64,000 bases of DNA, taken from assembly GCF_050003625.1 (NCBI RefSeq), contig NC_134398.1, positions 91,029,832 to 91,093,831 of the forward strand, written 5' to 3'. The notes below the pieces were generated by a model, which worked only from the letters and a program-made list of their open reading frames with translations, had not been told where the DNA came from and made no database searches. Below are positions 10,903 to 20,819 of the stretch, in pieces; position 1 is the first letter of the stretch; every line of letters starts with the position of its first letter. The translations under genes and the position numbers were made by a program. Source of the stretch: Haematobia irritans. Lineage: Eukaryota > Arthropoda > Insecta > Diptera > Muscidae.

Positions 10903-12013
10903 TGTTATGACCATTAGTCATCGCGAAGCCACTTCTATTATAACTCCCTTATCCCTTTTTAAGATCAATCGATATGGCATCACCATAAAGGGAAAGGGCA
11001 AAATGTCATTGTCGTTTGCCTTTGTATTATTATTCTTTTTTCTGATATACATACGATCGCATCAAGAAATCACCTTTTGTAATTTATCCTAATTAGAATT
11101 GTTTTGTTGTTAATAAATATTACAGTATTAGTATAAACACCCAGAGAAATGGTTGGTTGCAATTCGATAATTACAATGAGGAAATGATGTCAATAACATA
11201 TTTTTTGTTACAAGAACAATGTTTTGATTATTTTCCCCATTATACATGGTATGACGCTACAAAATTTGCAAAACGGGGAACAGCATTTACTTGATAATAG
11301 TCCGCAATACATTGAATAAAGTTTATCCCATAGAAAAGAAGTTGCCTTCAGGTAAGTATCGCACCGAATTATAAAAAAGGAATATTACAAAAGTTTCCAT
11401 AAAAATTGCAGGCTTCATACACCAACAAACACAAATACTTTTTACGGCAAGCGAGCTTTTTATTGTATTAAGAATACAGGAAGAGTCTAAGTCGATCTGT
11501 ATTTATATCTAGAGACTTAAGGAAGAAATTTCTGGCAAGTATATACCACATAATTGCAACCTAATAACCATGTCATTGGTATACAAACATTACCTATAAA
11601 AAATTGTAATGTAAATTGATCTCACATATATGTAGATCAAAAGCCTTTGTTGTTAGCACCTTTTGTATTTATTTTCGTAGTTTATTATGATTGTAAATCT
11701 TGTAATAAATTAATAAAATCTCAATATAATCTGCCCTTTCATTTGATATTGGAATTTGGTTAGGATAAAAGTAAAGAAAATCGAGGGCGGTTGCACCAAC
11801 AAACAAGACAATTAGTATAAAATTGCGACAACCCATGCAAAGTTGATCCAACATACTACCATGTAGTTACAATTGCCAAATGTTAGTTGTGCTGACAGAT
11901 ATCATTGATAGTTGATGGAACCACCTGCTTTCGGTTGGCAACGAATTTGTTTTCTGGGTGAAGGCGTGCGTTTTCAATTATCGTTCATTGGGAACATTTT
12001 CAACAACACAACA
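10903..12013 (+). repeat. 3' LTR of Gypsy copy 1, split by an insertion
   Basis: Segments 10903-11137 and 11961-12013 together match the 5' LTR. The purine-rich tract AAGTGGGGGTTAAT lies just upstream. The 5' LTR reads ...AGTATAAAGGCGTGCG without interruption, which fixes the insertion point here. Confidence 0.9.
11138..11960. mobile_element. Non-autonomous DNA element with CACCCAGA ends, copy 1
   Basis: Ends are CACCCAGAGAAATGG and TTTTCTGGGTG, with AA duplicated (11136-11137 and 11961-11962). The 823 bp are largely the reverse complement of 12131-13273. No coding region is supported. Confidence 0.8.
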
Positions 12014-12130
12014 GAAAATATTCCTTGCCAGGAAGCTATCGGATGTCTTATGTTTTTGTTGCAATGCACTAGACCAGACATTACAATCGCTATAAATAAA
12101 TTGAGTTGCTTCAACGCAAATCCTGGAACC
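12014..12130 (+). pseudogene. Copia reverse transcriptase fragment (middle piece)
   Basis: ENIPCQEAIGCLMFLLQ and RPDITIAINKLSCFNANPGT are the conserved C-terminal part of Copia RT, directly continuing the frame broken at 611. The piece ends where a CACCCAGA element has inserted. Confidence 0.85.
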
Positions 12131-13273
12131 CATTCGTTGCCTCAACCGAATTATTTGCCAACCGAAAGCAGGTGGTTCCATCAACTATCAATGATATCTG
12201 TCAGCACAACTAACATTTGGCAATTGTAACCGCATGGTAGTATGTTGGATTAACTTTGCATTGGTTGTCGCAATCTCATATTAATTGTTTGGTTTGTTGG
12301 TGCAACCGCCCTCGATTTTCTTTACTATTCCAACCAAATTCCAATATCAAATGAAAGGGCAGATTACATTGAGATTTTATTAATTTATTACAAGATTTAC
12401 AATTATGATAAACTACGAAAATAAATACAAAAGGTGCTAACATCAAAGGCTTTTATCTATATGTGAGATCAATTTACAAAGGGATGAAATAATGTTTGTC
12501 TTTTTTTATAGGGATACTTTTGTACACCAATGGCGGATGGTTATTAGATTGTTATTATGTGGTCAAACTACAGATCCTAATTCAATATATACTTGCCAAA
12601 AATTTCCTTCCTAAGCCGCTAGATATAAATATAGATCGACTTAGAACCGCCGTTGGCTCGTGCTATGTGCTTAATACAATAAAAAAGCTCGCTTGCCGTA
12701 AAAAGTATTTGTCTTTGTTAGTGTATGAAGCCTGCAATTTTTATGGAAACTTATAATATTTTGTTTTTACTAAGTCGATATGATACTTACCTTAAGCCAA
12801 ATTCTAGTTTACACTTGGTAATGCGAACATTATTATTCAATTTATTGCGGACTATTAAAAAGTAAATTTAGTGCCGCTGTTCGCCGTTTTGCAAATTTTG
12901 TAGCGTCATACCATCTAAATTGTCAATGTTGATATTACTATTTACTTGTTGCAACAACTACCTTACGTGCGTCCCATGATTGAACTAAAATTCTTTTAGT
13001 ATACTCAACTTCTGGTTATACTAACCATTTGTTGATTCCCATGGTGTAGGTCGCACTATGCTGGTGGTTAGCTCAACATCATAAAACTAAATTGATCGGC
13101 ATTGGTTATTGTAATAGTTATGGGAATTCCTATTTGATTTGCTGAACTTGTTTACAGTTGTATTGGATATATACTGGGAGAAATAACTAAAACATTGTTC
13201 TTGTAACAAAAAATAGGTTACTGTTATCTCCTTATTGAAATGATCGAATTGCAACCAACCATTTCTCTGGGTG
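12131..13273. mobile_element. CACCCAGA element, copy 2 (opposite orientation)
   Basis: The right end AACCAACCATTTCTCTGGGTG matches the complement of copy 1's left end. The interior (CCAACCGAAAGCAGGTGGTT and onward) is the reverse complement of copy 1. The left terminus is eroded (CATTCGTTGCC). With copy 1 it forms a long inverted repeat spanning 11.1-13.3 kb. Confidence 0.75.
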
Positions 13274-13292
13274 CAGGAAAACCATATTTTAA

Positions 13293-13576
13293 CCTTTAAC
13301 CGGTGAGGTGAAATTTTTTTGCGTAATTTGCGACGTGTGGTAAATTTTACCCCCTCTTTTACATTAATATTTTTTCTGTAAAAAAATGGTTTTTTTGTAT
13401 CATTATTATATTTGTTGATTAGTAAACATTGTATTTAACGAAAATAAAACAATATTTCGAAATATTATATGTTCTTTCAATGATTAACATATACTTTATT
13501 TCACACGTCTTTTTTAAAATATATGTAAACGAGTGTTCGAGGTGGTAAATTTTACCACCACGTACCCAGTTAAAGG
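13293..13576. mobile_element. piggyBac-type MITE
   Basis: The element is flanked by TTAA on both sides (13289-13292 and 13577-13580). Termini are CCTTTAACCGGTG and CCCAGTTAAAGG. Length is 284 bp with no coding capacity. TTAA target plus CCYT-type ends are the piggyBac hallmark. Removing it restores Copia HILRYLRGTSK. Confidence 0.85.
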
Positions 13577-14060
13577 TTAAGGTATTTGCGTGGCACCTCA
13601 AAATTAAAATTGAATTTCATGAAAGATGAGAGAAGTGGTATCATCGGATACACTGACGCAGAGTGGGCTGGTAGTGTTGATGATAGGAAATCTACGACAG
13701 GCTATGTCTTTATCGCTCAAGGAGGAGCCATATTCCGGTGCTCAATACGGCAACAAATCGTAGCCCTCACATCGTGTGAAGCTGAATACATTGCTCTTTC
13801 AGCAACTGTTCAAGAAGCAAAATAGTGGAGTGGTATAGAATCACATTTTTGCCCGAGTCCAAAATCGATGCAAATAGCTTGCGATAATCAAAGTGCCATA
13901 TCGATTGCATCAGCAAGTGGAGACCATTCCAGTCATTCCGTCATCACTTTGTGCAAGATCAAATACAAAATGGAAAGTTTAAGGTGAACTACATAAGCAC
14001 AAACGAATAAGTTGTTGATATCCTAACGGGCTTCAATAGAATATCCAGATTAAGGAGGAG
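13577..14060 (+). pseudogene. Copia RNase H and 3' end of polyprotein
   Basis: LRYLRGTSKLKLNF, then IIGYTDAEWAGSVDDRKSTTG (RNase H first Asp) and SCEAEYIALSATVQEAK (Glu) are canonical Copia RNase H motifs. IACDNQSAISIA follows after a frame stop at about 13824. Coding decays near 14030. The purine tract TAAGGAGGAG (14051-14060) primes plus-strand synthesis and is followed by the presumed 3' LTR. Confidence 0.88.
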
Positions 14061-14137
14061 TATTGGGATTATAATATCATGTAATCTACATATCCTATTA
14101 TATCCCTATTTGTATATATTTATGTATTATGACATTT
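14061..14137 (+). repeat. Start of Copia 3' LTR, truncated by insertion
   Basis: TATTGGGATTATAATATC follows the polypurine tract directly. About 77 bp are visible before a CCCTGCC element interrupts. AT-rich sequence after 15902 may be its continuation, but no second Copia LTR exists here for comparison. Confidence 0.5.
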
Positions 14138-14937
14138 CGCTGCCAACATTTTTTGAATTTGGGGGCGCTTCTGAGAATCCCCACTACGTCGAAAACAATC
14201 ATATACGACATCGAAAACAATCATATACGACAAAAAAAGCACCGTCACTATTGAGAAGTTGTACTACGCAAAGTTACTACGAAAAAGTTTCTCATCAGTG
14301 CAATTATTAGATGCCTATTTAGATCAATTTCGAAGGACGCCAATAAGAACCCCTGCAAACTATCAGAAAAAGTGCATTTTAAGGTAATTGTAGAAGAATC
14401 ATTGTGGTCAAGTAAAACACGATTGTGTAGATGTTTATTGATTTGATTAAACATTTATAATTTCTTTCTATAACATTTTTCGGTTTATCTCATCACATTT
14501 AACATAATTTTTTGCATTAATAAAAGAATGATGTTGAGTTTTAAGTAGCAAGTTACATATTGCAGCGTCTATCAGCCAGTTTGTTTATTTTCGATGGAGA
14601 CAGCGTGCCTGGAAAAATATTTGAAAAACGATCACTTTATTCTATGTGGAAAGTCGAAAATTGTTCACCATATACCTTTCACAATTTTAAGCGTAATATC
14701 TATGTTTTCAGAACTTTTTTTTCGTTTTTATTTAAATAAAATATAACAAGCTGGTTGCGCTTGACGTTTCACAAAAAATAAAATGGCTCTTCTAACAGTA
14801 GTGATGGCAAAATACTTTCATGTACATTTTGTACTTTTTGATATGCTTCCCCCATCACAGTTCGCGATGGTTGTGGTGACATTTACGAGTCTGTGGTAGC
14901 GATGAGGATGAAATGGAACTTTGAAATGCTGGCAGGG
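14138..14937. mobile_element. CCCTGCC-family non-autonomous DNA element, copy A
   Basis: The left end is CGCTGCCAACATTTTTTG (a mutated CCCTGCC) and the right end is CAAATGCTGGCAGGG-like (AAATGCTGGCAGGG). The dinucleotide TT lies on both sides. No transposase. About 800 bp. The other members (15138, 18766, 23959, 35541) have the same two end types. Confidence 0.75.
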
Positions 14938-15137
14938 TTATTGTATTCCTTATTTTATTGACATTTAGTAATAAATAAAGTGTACTTTTTCCGCTGTAAC
15001 CGTGCACTCTGCTACATTATCAATGCTTTATTCTTAATTGCAATGATATTCTAAGAAAAGATTTTATTTTAATTTTATTATTTTTCCTCTTCACACGAAT
15101 GTTGATTTTTTTATTCTTGTAATCTTTCTTACATGTT

Positions 15138-15902
15138 CCCTGCCAGCATTTCAAAGTTCCATTTCAACCTCATCGTTACCACAGACTCGTAAATGTCACT
15201 TCAACCATCATGAAAAGGTACATCAAAAAGTACATGCAAGTAATTTGCCATCCCTACTGTTAAAAAAGCCATTTTTTTTGTGAAACGCCAAGCGCAACCA
15301 GCTTGTTATATTTTAATTAAATAAAAACGAAAATAAAGTTCTGAAAACATAGATTATACGCTTAAAATTGTGAAAGGTATATTGGTGAACAATTTGGTGA
15401 TTTTCCAAATGGAATAAAGTGATTGTTTTTCAGATATTTTACAGACACGCTGCCTCCATGGAATAAAAACACTGGTTGATAGACGCAGCAACCTGTAACT
15501 CGCTACTTGTAACTCAACATCATCATTAATGCCAAAAATTATGTTAAATGTAATGTGATAGTGGTATAAATGTTATATTTTTAAGAATTTGTAAATGTTT
15601 AATCAAATTAATAAATATCTAAACAAACGTGTTTTACTCGACCACAATGATTCTTTTACAACTATCTTAAAATGCACTTTTTCTGATTGTTTGGAGGGTC
15701 CCTTATTGGCGTCGTTCTAAATTGATCTATAAAGGCACCTAATAATTGCACTCATGCGAAACATTTTTGTAGTAACTTGGCGTGGTACAACTTCTCAATA
15801 GTGACGGCGCTTTTCCGACGAGTTTTTGATGTCGTATATGATTGTTTTCGACGTAGTGGGGATTCTGAAAAGAGTCCCCAAATTCAAAAAATGTTGGCAG
15901 GG
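15138..15902. mobile_element. CCCTGCC-family element, copy B (inverted relative to A)
   Basis: It begins CCCTGCCAGCATTTCAAAG and ends AAAAATGTTGGCAGGG, with TT on each side. A and B are in opposite orientation, 200 bp apart, giving long inverted arms of about 770 bp. Confidence 0.78.
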
Positions 15903-16640
15903 TTATATAACTATAATTTATTCACACATTTCGTCTGTTTTATACATTTATAGTTTGCTTTCTCTTTTTCTAATTTTTGTAATAAGACCGTTGTGATTAT
16001 TGAAATTTGGGATGAAGCATTTTGTTTTTCAATTTAAAAATCTTGTTTCTTTTATTGTTATATAAACAGAGTATAGGGCTTTACTTTTTTTGTTTTAGTT
16101 TTCTTTTAGCTTTAACAATAAAAATCAAAATTCAATTGATCTTGATAATTTGCTTTTGAAAATTTGCCAAATAGAGTTTCGTTTTAATTCGCTTTTTTTT
16201 TGTTTTTTACTAGATTAAAGTTTTCATTACTTTGAGATCAATATCAGAAAAATTGATTTCTTTATTGAGAATTTCGTCTTTCGTGGCTTAAATGTCTAAA
16301 TCTGTGTTTTTAAATTTTTCTTTTGTTTTGGTTAATTTTGAAATTCGGTTATGAATATTCATATAATTGGAATTGTGTTAAGAGGTTGTGTAACATTGTA
16401 ACATATGCTTGCATAACCCTAATTACGTCATCAGGTTAAGCGCTTTCAGTTGCAGTTTCATGTGCAATTCTTAAACCTTTATAACTTCCTTTCTTGACTT
16501 TCAAATAATATTGAAGAAAATGCACCCAATGTGCTTACTTTGGCAACACTTCTTCTTTTCTTGTCATTTGTACTCACTCATTTCTTCTCTCCTGGGAACA
16601 GCTAAAAAAACATATGTGTATTACACATTTCCAACCCCGG
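15903..16640. other. AT-rich sequence without recognisable genes
   Basis: This may hold the remainder of the Copia LTR. A T-rich stretch ending TCTCTCCTGGGAACAG (about 16590-16602) resembles a 3' splice site, but no supporting exon is certain. Confidence 0.4.
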
Positions 16641-16650
16641 GAAAATCGAG

Positions 16651-16890
16651 ATGCACATAAATAGTTTCACTGACCATATGTTCTACCAGATTCACTGCAC
16701 CACAATTTCCCGGGTTGCTTTAGCAAAAATGCTAACTTCAATAAAAACTACCTCTGTACCCTGGCGTTTCTTCGGCACAAATCCAACAGCCCGTCTCCCA
16801 AAGAAGAAGCTCGGAAAACTTTCCTCTTACAACTGCGTCAGACCTTACTTCAATCGTACTATTATGCGCTTTACAGACTATCAGTTCTGA
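16651..16890 (+). CDS. Unrecognised small ORF, 79 codons, probably a gene remnant
   Basis: I do not recognise this protein. The codon composition is less AT-skewed than its surroundings. The internal part MLTSIKTTSVPWRFFGTN, then ARLPKKKLGKLSS, is rich in Arg, Lys, Ser and Thr with few acids, so it would resemble a mitochondrial targeting sequence or a basic protein start. The last 8 codons come from a MITE inserted at 16865, so the natural C-terminus is lost. It may be a broken exon or chance. Transcript evidence would decide. Confidence 0.2.
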   Translation: MHINSFTDHMFYQIHCTTISRVALAKMLTSIKTTSVPWRFFGTNPTARLPKKKLGKLSSYNCVRPYFNRTIMRFTDYQF

Positions 16891-17103
16891 ACGGAATGTC
16901 GGTGTTTGTAAAGAACCTTACAGTGTGTCGAATCGATACGACTTGTCGGCGATGACTAAATAATCGAAAAATGTGTTATCGATCCCATAAACATGTAGCA
17001 GTATCGATTATGCCTTCGGACTTAACATATAATGTGCACAATATATGGGATATGATCGACACGAGCACTGTCGACCGGAATAACTGATAGTCTGTAAAGC
17101 GCA
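16865..17103. mobile_element. MITE with TGCGCTTTACAGACTATCAG ends, copy 1 (full)
   Basis: Perfect inverted termini TGCGCTTTACAGACTATCAG are flanked by TTA and TAA. The 239-bp body includes several CGATCGAT-like segments (TTATCGATCCC, GTATCGATTATG). Partial copies occur at 17243-18247 and at 27180-27283 plus 34567-34590. Confidence 0.8.
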
Positions 17104-17109
17104 TAACTT

Positions 17110-17245
17110 CAAATTGATTTTATAATGGATAATTGTCCGCCGCCGAGGGAACAAATTTATATCGGCTCAGCAGTCAAGCCGCCGCCAGAGGCAAAAATTT
17201 AGTGTCCGCCGCCGACAAAAATGGGTCGGCTTCATTCTCTGGTGC
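17110..17245. repeat. CCGCCG-containing dispersed repeat
   Basis: TTTATATCGGCT, CCGCCGACAAAAATG and TCGGCTTCATTCTCTG recur in the same order at 20895-21015. This is a dispersed repeat or satellite-like fragment of unknown type. Confidence 0.55.
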
Positions 17246-17264
17246 ACAATATATGGGATATGTT

Positions 17265-18194
17265 TAGGGATGCCAGACGTGCTCTTTTAAAGAGCACATG
17301 TGCTCTTTTTTACAAAATGTGCTCTTAAAACAAGATGGGCAAAAAGAGCACGCAAAAGTGCTCTATTTTTAGTTAAGTACTATTTTTGTGCTCTTTGTAT
17401 ACATCACAACAAATATTACTCCAACGCGATTTAATAAATGGTAAAAGTAAACTGAACATACGTAAATGTCACACTACGAGATTTTCCTACGCCATTATTT
17501 TCTAATTAAATAGTGTTTTACTTTATATATCAGAGTCATAGACCTTTTAATACATAGATGAGCCATGGGCGTCAAACTATGTTTGACAGTTCCGAAGATT
17601 ACGAATAAACGAGAAAAATAAGAGCACGCTTACAATCTCTTTCGTTTCGTTTATATTAAAAGTTCATATTTGAACAAAAAATTGTGACCAAAATCGCGAA
17701 AATACGAAATTTAATTTTGAGCAGCATTGCTCTTTACGAACAACACAAAAGCAAATGCACGAAAATTAATGTTTGGGACTGACTCTTTACGAAAAAATCA
17801 AAACGAAATGTCAGAAAATTAATTGTTGGAACTGACACATTTTTTTTAAAGAGAATAGTGGATCATCTATGTATTAAAAGGTCTATGATCAGAGTCGAAG
17901 AAGAGCACGCCGATGTTGCTTCTTCAATTTGTACTCTGTTCTAAATGTAAACAAACTTCTTTCAATAACATTTTTCACAAAAACACCAATGACTTACAAA
18001 GTATTGTAAGAAAATTAGCTTGAGTTGAAAGTGGTTTATTTTACGTATTTGTTATGAACCTTTTTTATGTTTAAATGAATTATTATGGAATTAAATGTTT
18101 TTATTTTATTTGAAAAAGTATGCTCTTTTTTTCGTATGTGCTCTTTTTATAAACTGAATGTGTCTTTTTGCCTCTTCAAAATCTGGCATCCCTA
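17265..18194. mobile_element. Non-autonomous hAT element with TAGGGATGCCAGA ends
   Basis: Ends are TAGGGATGCCAGA and TCTGGCATCCCTA, with the 8-bp duplication GATATGTT (17257-17264 and 18195-18202). Subterminal sequence repeats the word GTGCTCTTTTT many times on both flanks, plausibly transposase-binding sites. There is no transposase. It contains a second hAT MITE. Confidence 0.88.
17537..17887. mobile_element. hAT-type MITE nested in the previous element
   Basis: Ends CATAGACCTTTTAATACATA and its complement (about 24 bp of perfect TIR) are flanked by the 8-bp duplication ATCAGAGT (17529-17536 and 17888-17895). Length is 351 bp. Confidence 0.88.
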
Positions 18195-18249
18195 GATATG
18201 TTCGACACGAGCACTGTCGTCAGGAATAACTGATAGTCTGTAAAGCGCA

Positions 18250-18596
18250 TTAGACGAGACAATCACTCTTTTGCCAAAAATAAAAAATAAGTATGGTCCA
18301 CTCTAACCAAGAAGAGTATAACAACCTTCGACCGTTCAATGCAACTTCATCTTGGGCAATGAGAATGAAGTTTCTCTTTCCTCTTCTAAATGCAACAGAA
18401 TGCACAGAGTGACCTTTCTCAAATCCATGCTCCACGTTGTTGAGTCCGATAAACCAACCATGGAGTATCTACTCCTTCTTTGATCAGTACATTCATATGC
18501 CAAAAGTTGACAACATATAGCGCTGGCATCTATTAGCAGCTCGAGAGGCCAGGGTAAATCGTTCGGCGAATGAGCGGTAAGGCATTCGAATATCAA
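18250..18596 (-). pseudogene. Protein-like fragment of unknown origin
   Basis: On the minus strand, two overlapping frames read without repeats or obvious low complexity: one contains FRRGKRNFILIAQDEVALNG (18435 downward), the other TAHSPNDLPWPLELLID. Base composition is more balanced than the flanks. I do not recognise the family. It could be a decayed host exon or a retroelement piece. Confidence 0.25.
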
Positions 18597-18765
18597 TTAA
18601 AATAAACCCAGTGGCCGTCACAAAATTTAGTTTTTTGGTCGTCAAGTTTTCCAAGAAATATTGCAATTTACTCGCCTACTTACTTTAAAGAAAATAAATT
18701 ACCAAGGCGACCAATTAGTTTTTAGCAACGGCGACATATCATATGTTGTGGGAATGTGATAGTTA
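18597..18765. other. Short unannotated spacer
   Basis: AT-rich sequence with no gene or recognisable element before the next CCCTGCC copy. Confidence 0.4.
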
Positions 18766-20819
18766 CCCTGCCAACATTTTTTGAATTTGGGGGCGCTTCT
18801 GAGAATCCCCACTACGTCGAAAACAGTCGTATACGATATCCAAAACTCCTCGGAAAAGCGCCGTCACTATTGAGAAGTTGTACCACGCCAAGTTACTACA
18901 AAAAAGTATCGCATGAGTACAATTATTAGGTGCCCTTCTGGATACATTTAGAAGGACGCCAATAAGAGCCCCTTCAAACAATCAGACAAAGTGCATTTTA
19001 AGATAGTTGTAAAAGAATCATTGTGGTCAAGTAAAACACGATTGTTTAGATGTTTATTAATTTTATTAAACATTTATAAATTCCCATAAATATAACATTT
19101 ATACGACTATCACATCACTTTTAACATATTTTTATGCATTAATAAAAGATTGATGTTGAGTTACAAGTTGCAAGTTACATGTTGTAGCGTCTATCAGCCA
19201 CTGCTTTTATTCCCAATGGAGGCAGCGTGCCTGAAAAAATATTTGAAAAACTATCACTTTATTCCATTTGGAAAGTCAAAAATTGTTCACCAATATACCT
19301 TTCAAAATTTTAAGCGAAATGTTTTCTTATCAGTGTACCCAATAAACACAGGATGAGCGTTTTTCAAATGCAACAACTTTTCAGTTTGAGGGTAAATATA
19401 ATTTTCAACATAAATTCAACTTGACTTGGAATAGCTCATCTTCAATACATCGTCAAATTGTTTGCGAATTACTTCCAATTTGCCAAAATGTTGACGAAAT
19501 CTTTGAAAAGGTGTTGAAGATAATATGAGAAAACTTTGACAAAACACTACCCTAAAATGCAACGAAAAAACCATGTAGTTTTCAATACTTATTTGTGCAA
19601 CGAAGTTCGTGGTCAATTGCAAGAAATAAAAAAATGGGAAATTTTAGACAAATAACCAAATAGTTTATAAAAATAGGTAAGTGAAAATAAAAAATGAAAT
19701 AAAACTTTAAGGAAGTCACTAAATGTATGTATATCTCTTTGCAGAAAGCTAAAATTATGGATTCTACGTTCTTGAAAACATTAAAAAGCTGACCGATGAA
19801 AAAATGGTGGACAATTAACTGGAACTGCTTCAAATAGTTTATAATAATTGGTACGTCAATATGAAAAATTAAATCAACACTTTAGAGAAGTCACTAAATC
19901 TAAATCTCTTTGCAGAAAACTAAAATCTTTGGATGCTACATTCTTGCAAACATTAAGAAGCTGACCAAAGAAAAATGAGTGGCTTATCGACAAGAAAAAG
20001 TTTCCAGAAACATTACAAGTGCAACTAATTAAATTGTTAAAAACAACAAATTGTTGAAATCAACAACTTCTGGATGAAAATGTGCATCACATCGTCAGTT
20101 TAATTCATATGCTATTATCAGTTTAAAATGGATATTTTGTGAATTCCTTCTGCTGGAAATCAATTCTAACACGCGGTCCAGTACGTTCCTAATTTCAAAT
20201 TGCCCGCATGTTAATAAATTTTAATGCTGTTTTATGACACCAAAAGGAAGGAAAGCGAATTATCGATGCAAAAGTGTTTACTAATAATGTTTAAGATATT
20301 TAAAGTTTTGTTGTTTGTTTTTTTGTTCTTATTTGTTGATATGTTTAATAAGATTATTATTTATCAATTGGTATTGTAGTGTATTATGTAGTGTAGTGTA
20401 TTATTGTATATTTTATTTTGATGAAAATGAATAAATTATACAAAATTCATAGAATTTTGGCTTTGACTTTCAATTTGAAGTGGGGATATCATTTATACAA
20501 ATTTAGGTTGAAAAGTATTTGCAACGATGTTAATTTTGAATTTGACTCGCATCGACAAATTATTGAGTAGCGATGCATTTCAATTTGAGGATAACACTTG
20601 AGATATTATTATTAATGTGTTGAATTTCGCTGTTGAGGGTAATGTCTGTTTTTTGTTGAGAACGCGATTTTCTCAACAATTTCTCAACTTGAATATTACC
20701 CTAATCCTTTGAAAAAATGTTTGAAAAATTGTTGAAATTTAGCATTTTTCAAACGTTTGTGTTTATTGGGTAGTGTCACTTACTTGGAATTGAATTGGAA
20801 CTTTGAAATGCTGGCAGGG
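18766..20819. mobile_element. CCCTGCC-family element, copy C, split by insertion
   Basis: The left end is CCCTGCCAACATTTTTTG and the right end TTTGAAATGCTGGCAGGG. After removing the nested element (19338-20770) about 620 bp remain, matching copies A and B. Flanks are TA on the left and TT on the right. Confidence 0.8.
19338..20770 (-). mobile_element. CCCAATAAACAC-family element, copy 3 (reverse orientation)
   Basis: CCCAATAAACACAGGATGAG at the left and CGTTTGTGTTTATTGGG at the right, flanked by TA (19336-19337 and 20771-20772). Length is 1433 bp. It is orientated opposite to copies 1 and 2. No transposase. Confidence 0.9.

Larger units (their letters stand above)
612..12013 (+). mobile_element. 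Gypsy (Ty3) LTR retrotransposon, copy 1, heavily invaded
   Basis: The element is bounded by LTRs starting TGTTATGACC and ending ACAACA. It is flanked by the 5-bp target duplication GAAAA (607-611 and 12014-12018) within Copia coding sequence. The order is LTR, PBS, gag with two zinc knuckles, protease, RT, RNase H, integrase, purine tract, LTR, as in Ty3/Gypsy elements. No env is seen. Five later insertions lie inside: CCCAATAAACAC elements at 625-2239 and 4047-5491, a hAT at 6879-9924 (with a mariner inside), and a CACCCAGA element at 11138-11960. Removing them leaves roughly 4.5 kb. Stops and frameshifts in gag and RT show that it is dead. Confidence 0.9.
17243..18247. mobile_element. TGCGCTTTACAG MITE, copy 2 (5'-truncated, split by hAT)
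   Basis: GTGCACAATATATGGGATATG and TCGACACGAGCACTGTCG...CTGATAGTCTGTAAAGCGCA match copy 1 on the two sides of the hAT element at 17265-18194. Confidence 0.7.

Noticed and set aside
14110..14310. Small frame at the start of CCCTGCC copy A
   Set aside because: It spans the Copia LTR/element junction, so it is accidental.
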